This document shows positions 44,540-56,569 of a stretch of 64,000 bases of DNA, one piece after another; within the stretch, counting starts at the first letter, position 1, and each line of letters starts with the position of its first letter. The position numbers and the translations under genes are program-made. The stretch covers positions 62,001-126,000 of the forward strand of contig JAPQWV010000652.1 in assembly GCA_027422505.1 (NCBI GenBank), given 5' to 3'. The DNA comes from Craterostigma plantagineum. Taxonomy: Eukaryota; Streptophyta; Magnoliopsida; Lamiales; Linderniaceae. The notes under the pieces were generated by a model, which saw only the letters and a list, made by a program, of their open reading frames with translations, made no database searches and was not told the DNA's origin.

Positions 44540-47373
44540 GTCATATAACAGCAGCTAAACCCAACGCTATATGTAAGAAACTATGACAGAAAATAAAATC
44601 TCCGAAAAAGCTTTATAGCGTATGTTGTTAACTCAGCTAAATGAGATTGCTACAAATTTCCCAAAGCTTCCCAGAAAACCCAGCATCAGTAATAGGACAA
44701 GAACCACCAAATCTAAGTTTTCCAAGCTGTTCTAAGCAAGGCACTTAGAAAAAAAAAAGGGGGAGATTAAAATGGGGGCAATCGAAGCAATAAACACAAA
44801 GGATGTTAGCTGTTTACTACAGTAAGGAAGCAGACAACCGACATCATATGAACACCATGATGAAGCTGATAAAGTCCTGGATTTAATCGCTGATCTGCAA
44901 GAAATGATCTTTTTGCGCTGAATCTGAAAAAGTGAGAGCAAGCAAATCCCAAATCTTTGCTGCTGTTAATTTTTTTATATTTTGTTGTTCTTTTTGACAA
45001 CTGTCTCTTCTCTTCTCTTCGTGAATGATGCTTTCTTGCCGGTTTTTGACCGGTCTTCGGTCTTCCTTGAAATGACGGTCTTTTCTTGCAGTGTGGTACA
45101 AACATTTTTCGATAATAACGTCTATCTCCTTCATGGTTTTAGAGGAAATCCTTCACATGTTTTTTTGTTTAATATATTACATTTTCCACGTGAGAATAAA
45201 TGTTTGATGTTCAATAGAGATAATTAATTTTGGGTTGTATGCATACAATACAAAAAGAAGGTTTACAAGTCAAGTTTTTGATATCGGATCACAATTTATT
45301 AAAAAAGAATTAGTAATAGACAATAAATATTCTTATGTCCATGCTAGAGGGTTCAATTCAAGATGACAGATGAAGAAAGGAAAGTCATAGCACTTCATAA
45401 AAGTAGAACTCTACACACAAATGAACGATTATAATGATAGGTTTGGCATTTAATAAAGTGTAACATATGTACTTATTTAAGAAAACAACAGAATGTAGGG
45501 GTGTATGGTAATTATTGTAACTTTGGGGAATATCTGTAATTATGCGATAGTTAATCTTAGTGGGAATTCTTGGATACTATTCTATTATTGTAGGCTATAC
45601 TTAGGGACGGTTAAATCTATTAATTGTGAGGAACATTCTATTTTTAACTCAACTAGCATGTCCCATTGTAATGTTTGAATTTAATTCGTATCATATCTAA
45701 ATTATTTGATGAAGTCTCTATCAATTGTTGAGAAAACACCTAACGACCTAATTTTCCGTCGTATATTCAAACAGCAACGAAATTGAGTTTTCCTCCGTTC
45801 AAATTCATAAGTCAGTCAAATTTCATTTATTCAGGTTTGATTATGTATGCTGAGAATGATTGGTTTCTCCCAAACTCCTTCGGAAATTATCCATGTCACG
45901 AAAATAAAATTTTATTTCACGTATTTTTCCTATCATGAGGTTTACTGGTACACTACATTTCCTATATATTTATATATAATATGTGCGTTTGTGTATCCCT
46001 TCAACGTCATTACATATTCATACTCTTTTATGAGATGATAATGGATTCGATTGAGAAGACAAATTTTAAAGAACGTATAGGCCACGGCCATGTCAAAGAT
46101 TTTGTAATAAAACATTACAAATATAAGATAGTATGTGCAATTCTTTTGTTATTTTTAGTACATTGAACCAAGTCACAATCAAATATCGGCACACATCAAT
46201 GCGCCGGTCTATATTATAGCTTAAATGTGAAAGTTCAAGTTTTGATGTTGAATTTATTACACGTCTACGGTGCATATATCCAACACTCTCTAATATAACA
46301 CTTAATTTATGCCTTCGTTTTGAAATTCTCATTTATTCATGATCTGATTAGAATTTGCTTAGTTCATTAAGGTCATCTCCTTGCCTAAGACAAAAACAGT
46401 AAGTACATCTTTTCTTCCCTGTTATTGTGTTTAGGGGGTTCAGCTGATGGTTTGTTGTTGGAATTTGTTCAATTTTCTCTTTTGTTCCATTTTCTTCGGC
46501 GAGAATCTTTGTTGTTTTTGGCATTATTTATACTCGGAAAAGGACGGAGTTTGGCATAATAATGTGCAGAGGTAAAGCGGATTATGGTAATTAATAAGTG
46601 TAATATAATGGAATATCTTTGTAATATGTACGCGTGAGGGCTGCTTCAATAATCTGATTTGTGTAATGCAAGGATCAAATGGCTGTTTGGATGTGATAAT
46701 TCCCACAATGTTGTTGTCTGCATTAGTTTCATCAGTCAAGACATTTGATTAGTACATTTGGCATGATAAGTGTTAACATGTCTTTTCTATTGTTGGCAAT
46801 ATTGTTTTTTCTTGATGAAAATTGTAATATGAATCTGAGATTTTGCTTGGATTAAGCGAATTCTACAGAAATCGTGTATGTTTAGCTAGCTTGGCTGGCT
46901 TACTATTTGAAGAAAGTTGTCCGTTTGCTAATTGTTTATTTTCATTTTTCTTGGCAAAATATGATAGGATTTCCCAAGTAAATAATCGTTACGCAGAAGA
47001 GAACACTATTTAAAGAAGCATGTAGGGCAGACAATTAATAATCAAGAAGAAATTACCGTAGGACGATTTGCCCAAATACAAAACAATTTAAAATCAAAAG
47101 CCAACTCAGCGCAACAATAGCTCCAATGCAGACAAGGAAAGAACTGCATTTTCTTCCCTCGAATTAAAAAGACAAAAAAAAAAGGTACTTGAAAAGAGAA
47201 GTCTCCAATTACTAATGAACTAATCCAAAAGGATGTCAAAGAAATAGGGAACATATAGAAGACATGGTATGCTAGGCTATAATCCCATTGGTGTCTGCTA
47301 TTGCAATCTTCCTATGATCTTTTTCTATCTGTCTGTGATAATCATAAAATGAAATAAAGATTATATGTTTACC
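44540..47373. other. EXO70 upstream and intergenic DNA
   Basis: The first 600 bp (to about 45135) probably hold the EXO70 promoter and leader; a C/T-rich tract (tctcttctcttctcttcg, about 45003-45020) lies there. From about 45140 to 47373 the sequence is AT-rich, with no conserved ORF, splice pattern or delimited transposon that I can recognise. Confidence 0.5.
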
Positions 47374-49920
47374 TCAGTAAAAACGGTTTCCCGAGAATCT
47401 ATGCGCAGAAGTAGATGGACGAAAGGAGTTATCGTTTTCCCTTCGGTTAGATAGATTACGGAGAACCTCCGAATAAAATTCCCAGCACACACTCGTTTCG
47501 TTTATGGCACTCTGACCGAAAGGATTTTGAGATACGTACGTCTGCACATTTTCAGCTCTTAACAGACCTTCCAAATAAACCCGAATATCACCTCCCGGAC
47601 CTGAACAGAAACAAGTTTTTTTTTTTTTTTTTTTTTTCATATTTAGAAAAACACTTTGTTACAAAAGAAGTTGAACAAGGGGAAACGTCCTCCCTATAAG
47701 CAGAGGAATCAATGTATTTAGTGGATGAATGGAGTTAAGGAAAGCATGTCGGTGATCTGTAAATCTTTTCGAAATCTTACCTAGTGAGTTGTCATTCTTG
47801 TCCTCGTAGTGATATGACTTTGGAAATATTGCAGTGTGCAACTGACAGGACAGTATAAGATGTAGTTAGGACATTCTAGAAGCTCAAGGAAGTAAGAGAA
47901 CCCAAAGACATGATTAGACAGCAAAGATCTTACTGGATTGAGTAGGGCTTTGTATGGAGAATCATCCAATAACAATGTGTTTGATGAATCATAATCTCCC
48001 TTCTTCCAAGGCAAGTTGCGATCATTTGGTTCCCAGATTTTACGTAGCTCTTTGCAGACTAAGGGCTTATGAATGTTTTCAAGAGTCTTAAACCCTGTTT
48101 GGGTACTGTGCATCATGTCCTGAAAAACAAACAAATGTGATTTTTTATGCTAAGCTGATTGTATTTATTTTCTGGATGAAGATCAAGCAAACCAACTGAC
48201 CACTTAAGGTCATACCAACAGCTTGCACTGATAAAAATATGACGATGGAGACTAAAAACAAGGGTTGTTTGTAGCGGCTGTATTTCTGAGTTAACCCTGA
48301 GCCTGATATGGTAAACTAAAGACATCCTGCACACAAGATAATGCATAGAATACGACAGGTGATGCTATTCTAACTACCCGTCCCATTATAATAAATATAA
48401 TCGCACCCTGACTAAGGTTTCCATTGCTAATTGGTAACAGTCTCTATGTGAGCTAGAGAGACTGAACACATTCATGCGTTCCCTCGGATAATTAACTTTT
48501 TGGCAGGCGGAAATGTACAAGAAATCAGATGCTCAGAAACAAGTTAAAGCATATTAACATATATGGTTAAGGACTGACTTGAAGATAGTTAAGTAACATT
48601 TTTTCTACAAGGTCAATTCCGACACGAATAGCCCAGATGCCTTACCCAGCAAAATAGCAATTTGTCTTTCAGATCTCCGAATAAATATTCAACAACTCTA
48701 GCAATAACTTTCCTGCAAAAATCCAAAAATATCCACAAGCAAACAAAAACACTGAGAATGCAACCAGTGGAGTCCATACGTATTACAATGCGCTGAATGA
48801 ACATCTTCATAAAAACAAAGATATAATGAAGTAAGATGGAGAATAAAGAATAAAAAACCAGCGAAATCAAAAAACAGAAAAAGACAAAGTTCGAGCAGTA
48901 CTTGGCCCTTGACGACCATATCCCTACATCAAAGTTCTGAATGCAAAACCTCAGAAAATCATCACAATGTGGTCTCTTGAAAACTGCAGAATTAGAAGGA
49001 ATAATTTAGGTAAGTTTTTCAAATACACTCTTGAAAACAAAATAAGATTTGGAAAGGAATATAAGGTTCCCACTTGCTCGTCCTAGTATACATATGTCTT
49101 CTTTGTAATCTTTGGGTCCACCCATTACGACATATGCCAGCAAACCATTTACATCAAGGACAAGAAGTTTCCTCTTACTAGAAACAACTGGTGGTATCAA
49201 TGTCAGTTTTCCATTCTGATTCGATAATCGTTCTATTTCTTTCGCAGATGATGGAAGACGCATACTACTCCCTTTAACAGAACAAACACCCTCTTGAAGA
49301 ATCATTGACCTATCTCTGACACTTGATCTGTGCCCAAAGACCAACTTTTCTCGTGTCATCAGGCTAGGATGACAAGCATGCTGACTGCTGCAAGGTACGA
49401 ATTCTCCTCCCCCAAAAGAACCAGATTTATCTGCAGCTAATTCAGAACTAACTGGTATACTAACATCTGATGGATAGACTGTGTGTTCATGGCACTGAAA
49501 GTCCAAAGGAGGCTCCTTATTACGACCAACATTAGATGATGAGAGTTTTTTTACAGCAGAAGACCCAGATTCTTGAACATACTCAATCGCAGGGAGCTTA
49601 CAACCTGTGCCAGAGCATTGATTTCCATCAAATAAATCTAAATTTGACACATCTGCATGCTCAGTGACCTGAACTTCATCTTTCTTTTTTACTTTCTTCT
49701 TCCTCCTTCTCCTCCTTTTTGCAGATACGCTTTCTTGGGTTAGTGATTCCTTTGAACCTTTATCAGGCTGAATCTGGTCAGCACTTTGAGCTCCATCTAT
49801 AACGTTTGTCTTGTCCGTAATATTTTCCCTCCTATAGTTCGTTTCCTCATCCACATCCATCACATAAAGGTTGTCAGTTGAATCTGCAACTATTTTGTGA
49901 TGTTTGACAACTGACTGCAT
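47374..49920 (-). CDS. FCP1-homology (HAD-type) phosphatase-like protein
   Basis: Plant protein with an NLI-interacting-factor/FCP1 phosphatase domain. Exons 49920-49074, 48983-48902, 48712-48646, 48119-47934, 47841-47781 and 47600-47374 join in frame (489 aa), all GT-AG. The N-terminal 240 residues are low complexity, with a Lys/Arg run (AKRRRRRKKKVKKK, about 67-80), a likely nuclear signal. The FCP1 domain follows: KLLVLDVNGLLAYVV (about 251-265), FKRPHCDDFLRFC, FDVGIWSSRAK, HKPLVCKELRKIW, LLLDDSPYKALLNP, HTAIFPKSYHYED and GGDIRVYLEGLL. The motif I is D-V-N-G, so the second Asp of the DxDx(T/V) signature is Asn. Activity is therefore uncertain. ATG 49920 is the first in this frame; further 5' exons are possible. 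Confidence 0.85.
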
Positions 49921-49968
49921 GATAATTTTTATTTTGAAAAAGGTTGTCCAGATTATTGTAGGCTTCAA

Positions 49969-51070
49969 GATCTTTCAGTTTATCTGAAGCTTCACCACTT
50001 ACTATCCCTCACATCCCTGACAATTCATCATTCTTTTCAATGGAGTTCTCTCCCCCGGGCAGTCATCTTTCCTTGTAGCAATTTTTTAAGAGATATCAGC
50101 ATCAAGATTTTTCAGTTTCAGGCAATCAATAATGAGGATATATAATTAGAGACACAATCCTCATGATATACGATGTTACCTGCTATATCTTATATGCTGT
50201 TTGTCGTATCATAAACCTCCTCCAGATACAACTTCCCGTTCGGCCTAAATTAAAAAATAAGCAAAAGTAAGGCAATTAAGTGAATAGAATTTATGATAAA
50301 GGCTTTGGATTACATATGAGAAAAATAAATGATTCAAAGATACATATGCAAGAGAGGAATGGGATAGAGAAGAAATAACAGAGCAAAATAACAGTTTAGA
50401 TGACACAGTGAAGAAAAGAATCAGATGAGAAGTAACATGCAAGGAAAGAATTAGCTACAGCGGCCAAATTGAAAATTGGAAACTAACACTTTTTCAAGCA
50501 TGTCACCAATGTAATGCCTCCGAACTAATACGAAATCCTATTGTGTGGACAATTCCAACTGTATAGAACCAGAACTTTGATAACCAGTCACACCATCAAT
50601 ACAACAAGTCACCAAGGACTGACCGTTTCATATAGAGATAACTTCTATTAGGTTTTTCCTAACAAGTTCAATGCCTCTCTTCTTTATATTCACATTCCCA
50701 TCCAACAATAGAAAACGATTTTCCCAATCAAACATGCCGATTTATAAATTAAATAGATGAAACTTTCAGAAAACAATCAGATACATCAACGAATCTACAG
50801 CTGACATATAAACATAAACCCTAGCAAAGCACCGTAACGGAACCACACAGATTCAGCGGCGACAGACATCAGAAACTGAAATAGCGAATACAGATGATAA
50901 CTTCACATCAAAGAAGACGCTAAACGAATCACAGATCTTAAGAATTTATGGACGAATACGTACGAAATGATGTTTTTGGGGGGCGCGCGACCTCGAGCAG
51001 ACTTGGGCAGTCGTAAGCGAATGGCGAAACGAATGAGGGATGCGAAACGATCCGATCTTTTACTGAATGC
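49969..51070 (-). other. 5' leader region of the FCP1-like gene
   Basis: Between the chosen ATG and a probable transcription start near 51000-51070 (pyrimidine/purine-balanced, GC-richer stretch with cgaggtcgcgcgccccccaa on the minus strand). Probably 5' UTR exon(s) and intron(s). No conserved coding exon was recognised, but a short first coding exon cannot be excluded. Confidence 0.45.
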
Positions 51071-51140
51071 AGCTGTATGGATGGATATAAATATAAAATT
51101 AATTGCTGAAATTAAATAAAGATTGAAAATTGTTTTTGTT

Positions 51141-51186
51141 TGGGCCGAAAATGAGAATAATATGGGCCACATGAACATAATGGGCT
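51141..51186 (-). promoter_or_regulatory. Site II-like promoter elements of the FCP1-like gene
   Basis: TGGGCC at 51141-51146 and 51163-51168 and TGGGCT at 51181-51186, about 70-120 bp upstream of the probable start of transcription. The arrangement resembles that before the eS19 gene and is usual for plant housekeeping genes. Confidence 0.5.
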
Positions 51187-51229
51187 TTACTTTAAGCCAC
51201 CCCTATAAATTCCATAAAATTTTCCATGT

Positions 51230-51890
51230 TTGACTAAGTAGCATTTTTTATGAGACCTAATTTATGACTGAAATTTTTAGTCTAAATAAGTGGTAGCAAT
51301 TTAAGGACACTTTATTGGTAGCACTATTAGTCCTATAAGTATCGAAATTGAAGCAATTTGGGTACCCTCAAACCCAAAATAAAAAATTTAGCCCAAGTTT
51401 TATACATGTGGCGCCGAAGATGTTGACCTATAAAATTTAATCTTTTCTTTTCTCTAATTAAGCATCACCTCATGTGTCAAAAAACTTAAAAAATAAATGA
51501 GCTTAATTGGAGTAAAAAGAACAAAATTTAGTTTTGTAAGTACAAACAAAAAAGGTAGTTTTAGAACAATGAAAACCAGAAAACGTCAGCTATGCTAACT
51601 TGGACTATTTATGTGGGGATCAGTTGGGGGATGCAGAAAATAAATTTAGTCCAAGTCAGTATCTCCAACTCCACGTGAATAATTTCGGATAGAAATCAGA
51701 TTTCTAAGTTTAATTGTAGTGAACGTTAATTTTCAACTTATAGTACTAAAATTTACACCAATAAATCATGTCCTTAAAGTGCAACGATTTTCTTGCTTAT
51801 CGACTAAAATTATCACCCTTAAATTAAGTGTCTTAAAATGCCACAATAACCAAATATACAAGACTAAAATATAATTAAGCCTATTTATAT
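51230..51890. repeat. Degenerate inverted-repeat element
   Basis: The stretch 51270-51330 (tttagtctaaataagtggta, caatttaaggacactttatt) resembles the inverse of 51740-51860 (ccaataaatcatgtccttaa, cgactaaaattatcaccctt). This suggests an old MITE of about 650 bp. Boundaries and TSD not found. Confidence 0.35.
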
Positions 51891-52250
51891 TTAATTATTA
51901 TTGACTATGCCGGTCATATACCAACTGCTACTGCTAACCTAATCGTGTTTTGATTATTCAAAGGAAAACATATATGAATAAATCGAATAATTTAAGGGTA
52001 AAACTACAGGCAGAGAAAAGAAAGAGCACAGTGTATTCAAAATTAAAAATCAAAATGTCATGAGCAAATTGTCCGACCAAAGAAAATGTTTCATTATTGC
52101 AAATGTCATATAATTTATAAATATCTACAGCGAATAAGATTTCTTGATTGATACTACTATTCAACCTCGACGAGTATAAGTATGCAAGAAACTGTTGTAT
52201 ATAGACATTTCACATACATATTCATTCAAGCATTTTGTTTGCATACAACT

Positions 52251-53068
52251 TGTTGAGGAAATGGACACCTCTCGATGAGGATTCAATGTATGATCTATAT
52301 TTGCAAGTGTTTAAGATCGAATTGAGTACAGAAGAGCTCAATCGAAGCTTTAAAACGCAACCCACACACACTTTTGTAAACACAGATTTACGTGGTTCGG
52401 CCCCGACTTTGGGCCTACTCCACGGATCAACCGAGCCTCCTTTAGTATAGATCACAACACAAGAGTTACAGTATGCCGTGACCTCCACAACTTATGTTTA
52501 CACTAACTCGTGATTCTCACTCTACGAACGCTATGAGCTCTCAAAGATAGCTAGTCGAAATCGAAAACACTGAGATATAAAGATTGAGTCATGCATAAAA
52601 AATGTCTCGAGACTAATCTCAGCCCTCCATCTGATCGGATCGAACGCTTCATGAAGCTCCACGTCGCCCGTGCTGTATCGCGTGAGTTCACCAAATTCGT
52701 ATGACAATTCTATAAGTGAAATCCCGTTTTAATTGTCATCCGTCCGATCCTCATCATGTGGCTGTGATTCATTATCCGCTTCATCCTGCTTGATGTAATC
52801 TGGGCCCTTGATTGCTTTCGCGCGCCATCGAACGATCTGCATTCAAACATCAGCTTTTAATCACAATCGTTGATCCCGTTCGCGCGATATCGTCGGCTCA
52901 CATTTAATCAGCAGCCTTTGAAAGCTGGCCCTCAGATCGAGCTCCCAGATAATCCAACGGATGCTGTACATCGCAGCTTCTCTTCAGTTTTCAGCTTAGC
53001 TTCGATACAGCTTCTTTCGGCGACTTTTCCGGCGACTCCGACGAGGTGATGGCTCGCCTATCTCAACA
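52251..53068. mobile_element. Solo LTR (818 bp) with 5-bp TSD
   Basis: Begins TGTTGAGGAA and ends ATCTCAACA, with perfect TSD CAACT at 52246-52250 and 53069-53073. It contains acagatttacgtggttcggc, the same conserved word found in the LTRs of Copia A, so it is probably a Copia LTR. No internal domain is present. It ends 38 bp before the start codon of the broken B12D-like gene. Confidence 0.87.
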
Positions 53069-53106
53069 CAACTGAAGTTGATCATACACACTAGGGAAAT
53101 AGTAAG

Positions 53107-54168
53107 ATGGGTCGTTGGATGAAACCTGACCTGAGGTATGAAATTAAATAATTGTTAGTCGAATCATATTAAGAGATGAAAATTTGATTCATTATATTTC
53201 CTTTAGGTATATTCTTTAGTAGTTGCAATGAGCTTCGTGACTTCGATGTTCGTGTTTCAGCTTACAAGGATGTATTCATCAACCCTGATGTCAGGTAATA
53301 GTATACCCATTAATAAGGTTGATCTGACTATTTGGTTAAATATGTATACCTATTATATATAGATGATGATTGCCCTCAAATTTAATCATAATTTGGTTAA
53401 CTGGCAGAATCAATAAAGCCCATAGAACAATTGCGGTTCTTGAGAATTACGAAGAAGGCGAAAAATATGCAGAGCACAACCGTAAATTCCTTAGGAAAAG
53501 GCCGCCGCAAATAAGGCCTTCCATTAATCGGTTCTTTTCAGACAAAAAAGGGTAAAATACATATAACTTCCTCGTGATTTCGCTAAAATGCACATAAACC
53601 CCCGTGGTTTTTTTTTATTGTACGGTACTCCGTCGTGGTCTAACTAATGTTGCACCGTACCCCCGTACAATAGTTCTTGCCCGAAACAAGTTTTTTTTAC
53701 TGTTAAATGACCAGAATAACCCCAACTATTCACCATCTTTTCAAATGATAACCCCCGGACCTCTCTAGAATAAAAACAGTCGCCCGGGGTTAAGATTTGA
53801 AAAGAAGGTGGATAGTTGGGTTATTCTGGTCATTTAACGGTAAATAATATGGTCATTTGAGCTCATGTAAGGGCACGTGTAATCCAATTTCGGGCAAAAA
53901 CTGTTGCTCAAGGGTTATCATTTGAAAAGAAGGTGAAATAGTTAGGGTTATTCTGATCATTTAACAGTAAATTATATGGTCCAAACTTAACCCACCTGCA
54001 GTAAGATCGAGTGTAATCCAATTTCGGGCAAAAACTGTGCCCGGGGGATACGGTGTAACATTAGTTAAACCACGAGGGAGTACCGTACAATGAAAAAACC
54101 ACGGGGGTTTATGTGCATTTCGGCGAAATCACGAGGGGGTTATATGCATTTTAGTCGACAACAAATGA
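53107..54168 (+). pseudogene. B12D / NDUFA4-like mitochondrial protein, disrupted
   Basis: Remnant of a small gene for a B12D-type protein, a family related to the NDUFA4 (MLRQ) subunit associated with respiratory complexes in the mitochondrial inner membrane. Exon 1 at 53107-53130 reads MGRWMKPD. Exon 2 (53207-53294) encodes the membrane helix (YSLVVAMSFVTSMFVFQLTR) and then, after a one-base deletion near 53265-53270, NPDVR in another frame. Exon 3 (53408 on) reads INKAHRTIAVLENYEEGEKY, AEH and RPSINRFFSD. Further damage: the expected exon 1 donor is CTGAGG at 53131 where GTGAGG would be usual. A MITE (53550-54156) splits the last codons, leaving the original end (Asn-Lys-stop, TGA at 54166-54168) beyond it. 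The reading now stops within the MITE (53553-53555). Confidence 0.8.
53550..54156. mobile_element. Mutator-like MITE inside the B12D-like gene
   Basis: 607 bp with long terminal inverted repeats (left GGGTAAAATACATATAAC; reverse complement of right GACTAAAATGCATATAAC). The match continues through cgtgatttcgctaaaatgca and beyond for more than 100 bp. The 9-bp TSD is GACAAAAAA (53541-53549) against GACAACAAA (54157-54165), 8 of 9. TSD length and TIRs suggest a Mutator-like MITE. The interior repeats the words tttgaaaagaaggtg and atttcgggcaaaaactg. Confidence 0.82.
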
Positions 54169-54460
54169 TGAAAATTATCAACGAATTATGATTGACATTG
54201 AAGAAGAAGAAGTTGTTTGTCTAATGATATAAATATATGTGTGTTCCATAAGGAGACTTTCTTATTGTGATTCTTCTATTCTCTAGTTTTAGTTGCTATG
54301 CTTTTGAAAATGAGCTTCGTATTCCGATAATGATTTATTTATTATATACTGGCTACGACGACTATGTGTTTTTTGCTTATATTCACTATTAAGAACCGGG
54401 GTTTAATTTCAATTTGATAAAAAAAATAAAAATATCACTGAGTAGTATATATAGAATATC
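54169..54460 (+). other. Former 3' flank of the B12D-like gene
   Basis: AT-rich stretch following the original stop codon; probably the old 3' UTR. Nothing else recognised. Confidence 0.4.
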
Positions 54461-54729
54461 CAGTGTTTTAAAAAGCGTAAAATAGCGCGTTTCGTAGCGT
54501 GCTATAGCGCATTTTACCAGAAAAGCGTTAAAGCGCAAATAAACTAGTGTTTTGTCCTAAATAGCGTAAGTATTTTAACTAAAAGCGCCAATAGCGTGAG
54601 TAACGTAAGAGTGCGATATTGCGCATGTAGCGTATCATTTTTTGTTTTTTTTTTTTGTTTTTTTGTTTTTTTTTTTTTTACGTCTTAAGCTGTCATCACA
54701 CTTAATCGACTATGAACTTATACCACACC
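54461..54729. repeat. AGCG-word repeat, probable transposon fragment
   Basis: Between 54474 and 54640 the words agcgt, tagcgc and aaagcg recur about 15 times around a T-rich stretch (54639-54680), like the subterminal arrays of some hAT-type elements. One end may start at agtgttttaaaaagcg (54462). The other end is not defined, as the Ty3 LTR begins at 54730. Confidence 0.45.
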
Positions 54730-56123
54730 TGTGACGACCCGCCATCTACTACTATTTTCTTACACTAACATTCGTGACTAAATAAAATATAAAATATATT
54801 ACATAGGAAACATCGATAGAATTTTTCGATTTTGCAAAGCACACCACACTCAACTATTTTACAATACAAACATTGTTCAGATTTTACATACAATACAAAC
54901 GTATTATATAAAAACATACATAATTAAACATAACGCCCGCCGCACAGGTCGCATCCATGTACACACCACCCTCAAAAGTCACCGAAAGTTCCAGAAGGAC
55001 CAGCCTCGTCATCTAAACATTTATGTACCGAATTCGCTACGTCTACAACACATAAAACATGCGATGAGCTATAAAGCTCAGTAAGTGGAAATATGCATGT
55101 ATGCACGTGTCCAAAATAGCAAAGGCATCCACGCCAGTGCTTTCTAATACTATCCTCACATCATACTCATTCGTTTCTCATTTTCATCAGGGCCCATAGC
55201 TACTTACTAACCGCACCATCATATCATGAGCTCAAATCCTATTCGGATAAAAATACGATAGTGGCCCACACTGGCTAGGATAAAATTAGGGTTTATCTCC
55301 AATCTTATCATTCACCAGGTCGCCCCTCTATCAAATTACTTTCCTGGCACTATAGTTATTCTACGTGCCTTCCCAATACCTAAATAATTTAGGTAAATAT
55401 ACTCGACGGTTTTACCCCCGTCATAGTGTGACGACCCGCCATCTACTACTATTTTCTTACACTAACATTCGTGACTAAATAAAATATAAAATATATTACA
55501 TAGGAAACATCGATAGAATTTTTCGATTTTACAAAGCACACCACACTCAACTATTTTACAATACAAACATTGTTCAGATTTTACATACAATACAAACGTA
55601 TTATATAAAAACATACATAATTAAACATAACGCCCGCCGCACAGATCGCATCCATGTACACACCACCCTCAAAAGTCACCGGAAGTTCCAGAAGGACCAG
55701 CCTCGTCATCTAAACATTTATGTACCGAATTCGCTACGTCTACAACACATAAAACATGAGATGAGCTATAAAGCTCAGTAAGTGGAAATATGCATGTATG
55801 CACGTGTCCAAAATAGCAAAGGCATCCACGCCAGTGCTTTCTAATACTATCATCACATCATACTCATTCGTTTCTCATTTTCATCAGGGCCCATAGCTAC
55901 TTACTAACCGCACCATCATATCATGAGCTCAAATCCTATTCGGATAAAAATACGATAGTGGCCCACACTGGCTAGGATAAAATTAGGGTTTATCTCCAAT
56001 CTTATCATTCACCAGGTCGCCCCTCTATCAAATTACTTTCCTGGCACTATAGTTATTCTACGTGCCTTCACAATACCTAAATAATTTAGGTAAATATACT
56101 CGACGGTTTTACCCCCGTCATAG
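54730..56123. repeat. 697-bp tandem duplication of the LTR edge
   Basis: 54730-55426 and 55427-56123 are near-identical, both starting TGTGACGACCCGCC and ending cccccgtcatag. The copy in the right LTR (62905 on) has this segment once, followed by tgcctttgtagaag, as after 56123 here. Confidence 0.93.
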
Positions 56124-56569
56124 TGCCTTGGTAGAAGTAGCTATATTCTCATCTATCTCCATTACATATAATTCACTTTCCACTCGAGTAATATAATGCA
56201 CGCTCATTCCTCAAAATACTCAATATGATTCGTGCGTGCAGATGATCATGATGCATAAATAATGCAACAATAAACATTCCAAACAATCGCATATAACAGA
56301 TAATTCACATACCACGTATTCATCGAAGCAATTAATCACGTAGTAATACACATATCAATCGATTTATGTGTTGTAGGTGAAATTCCCACTTACCTGATAT
56401 CCTTAGCTTATCGTACGGTTAAATCGCTAACCTTCAAACCCTAATAATAGAAACATATAAAATTAGGGGTTGTTAATTTAATTATAATTTCATAAAATTA
56501 GCTTAATTTGAAAACCCTAATTTCGACTTTTATAAATTTCGCAACCCTAAAATTTATAACTCGACCTAA

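Noticed and set aside
45140..47373. ORFs of 61-79 codons between EXO70 and the FCP1-like gene
   Set aside because: AT-rich, no conserved motif, no splice partners; expected by chance.
50245..51178. ORFs in the leader of the FCP1-like gene
   Set aside because: No similarity to a known N-terminus and interrupted by stops; treated as untranslated leader or intron.
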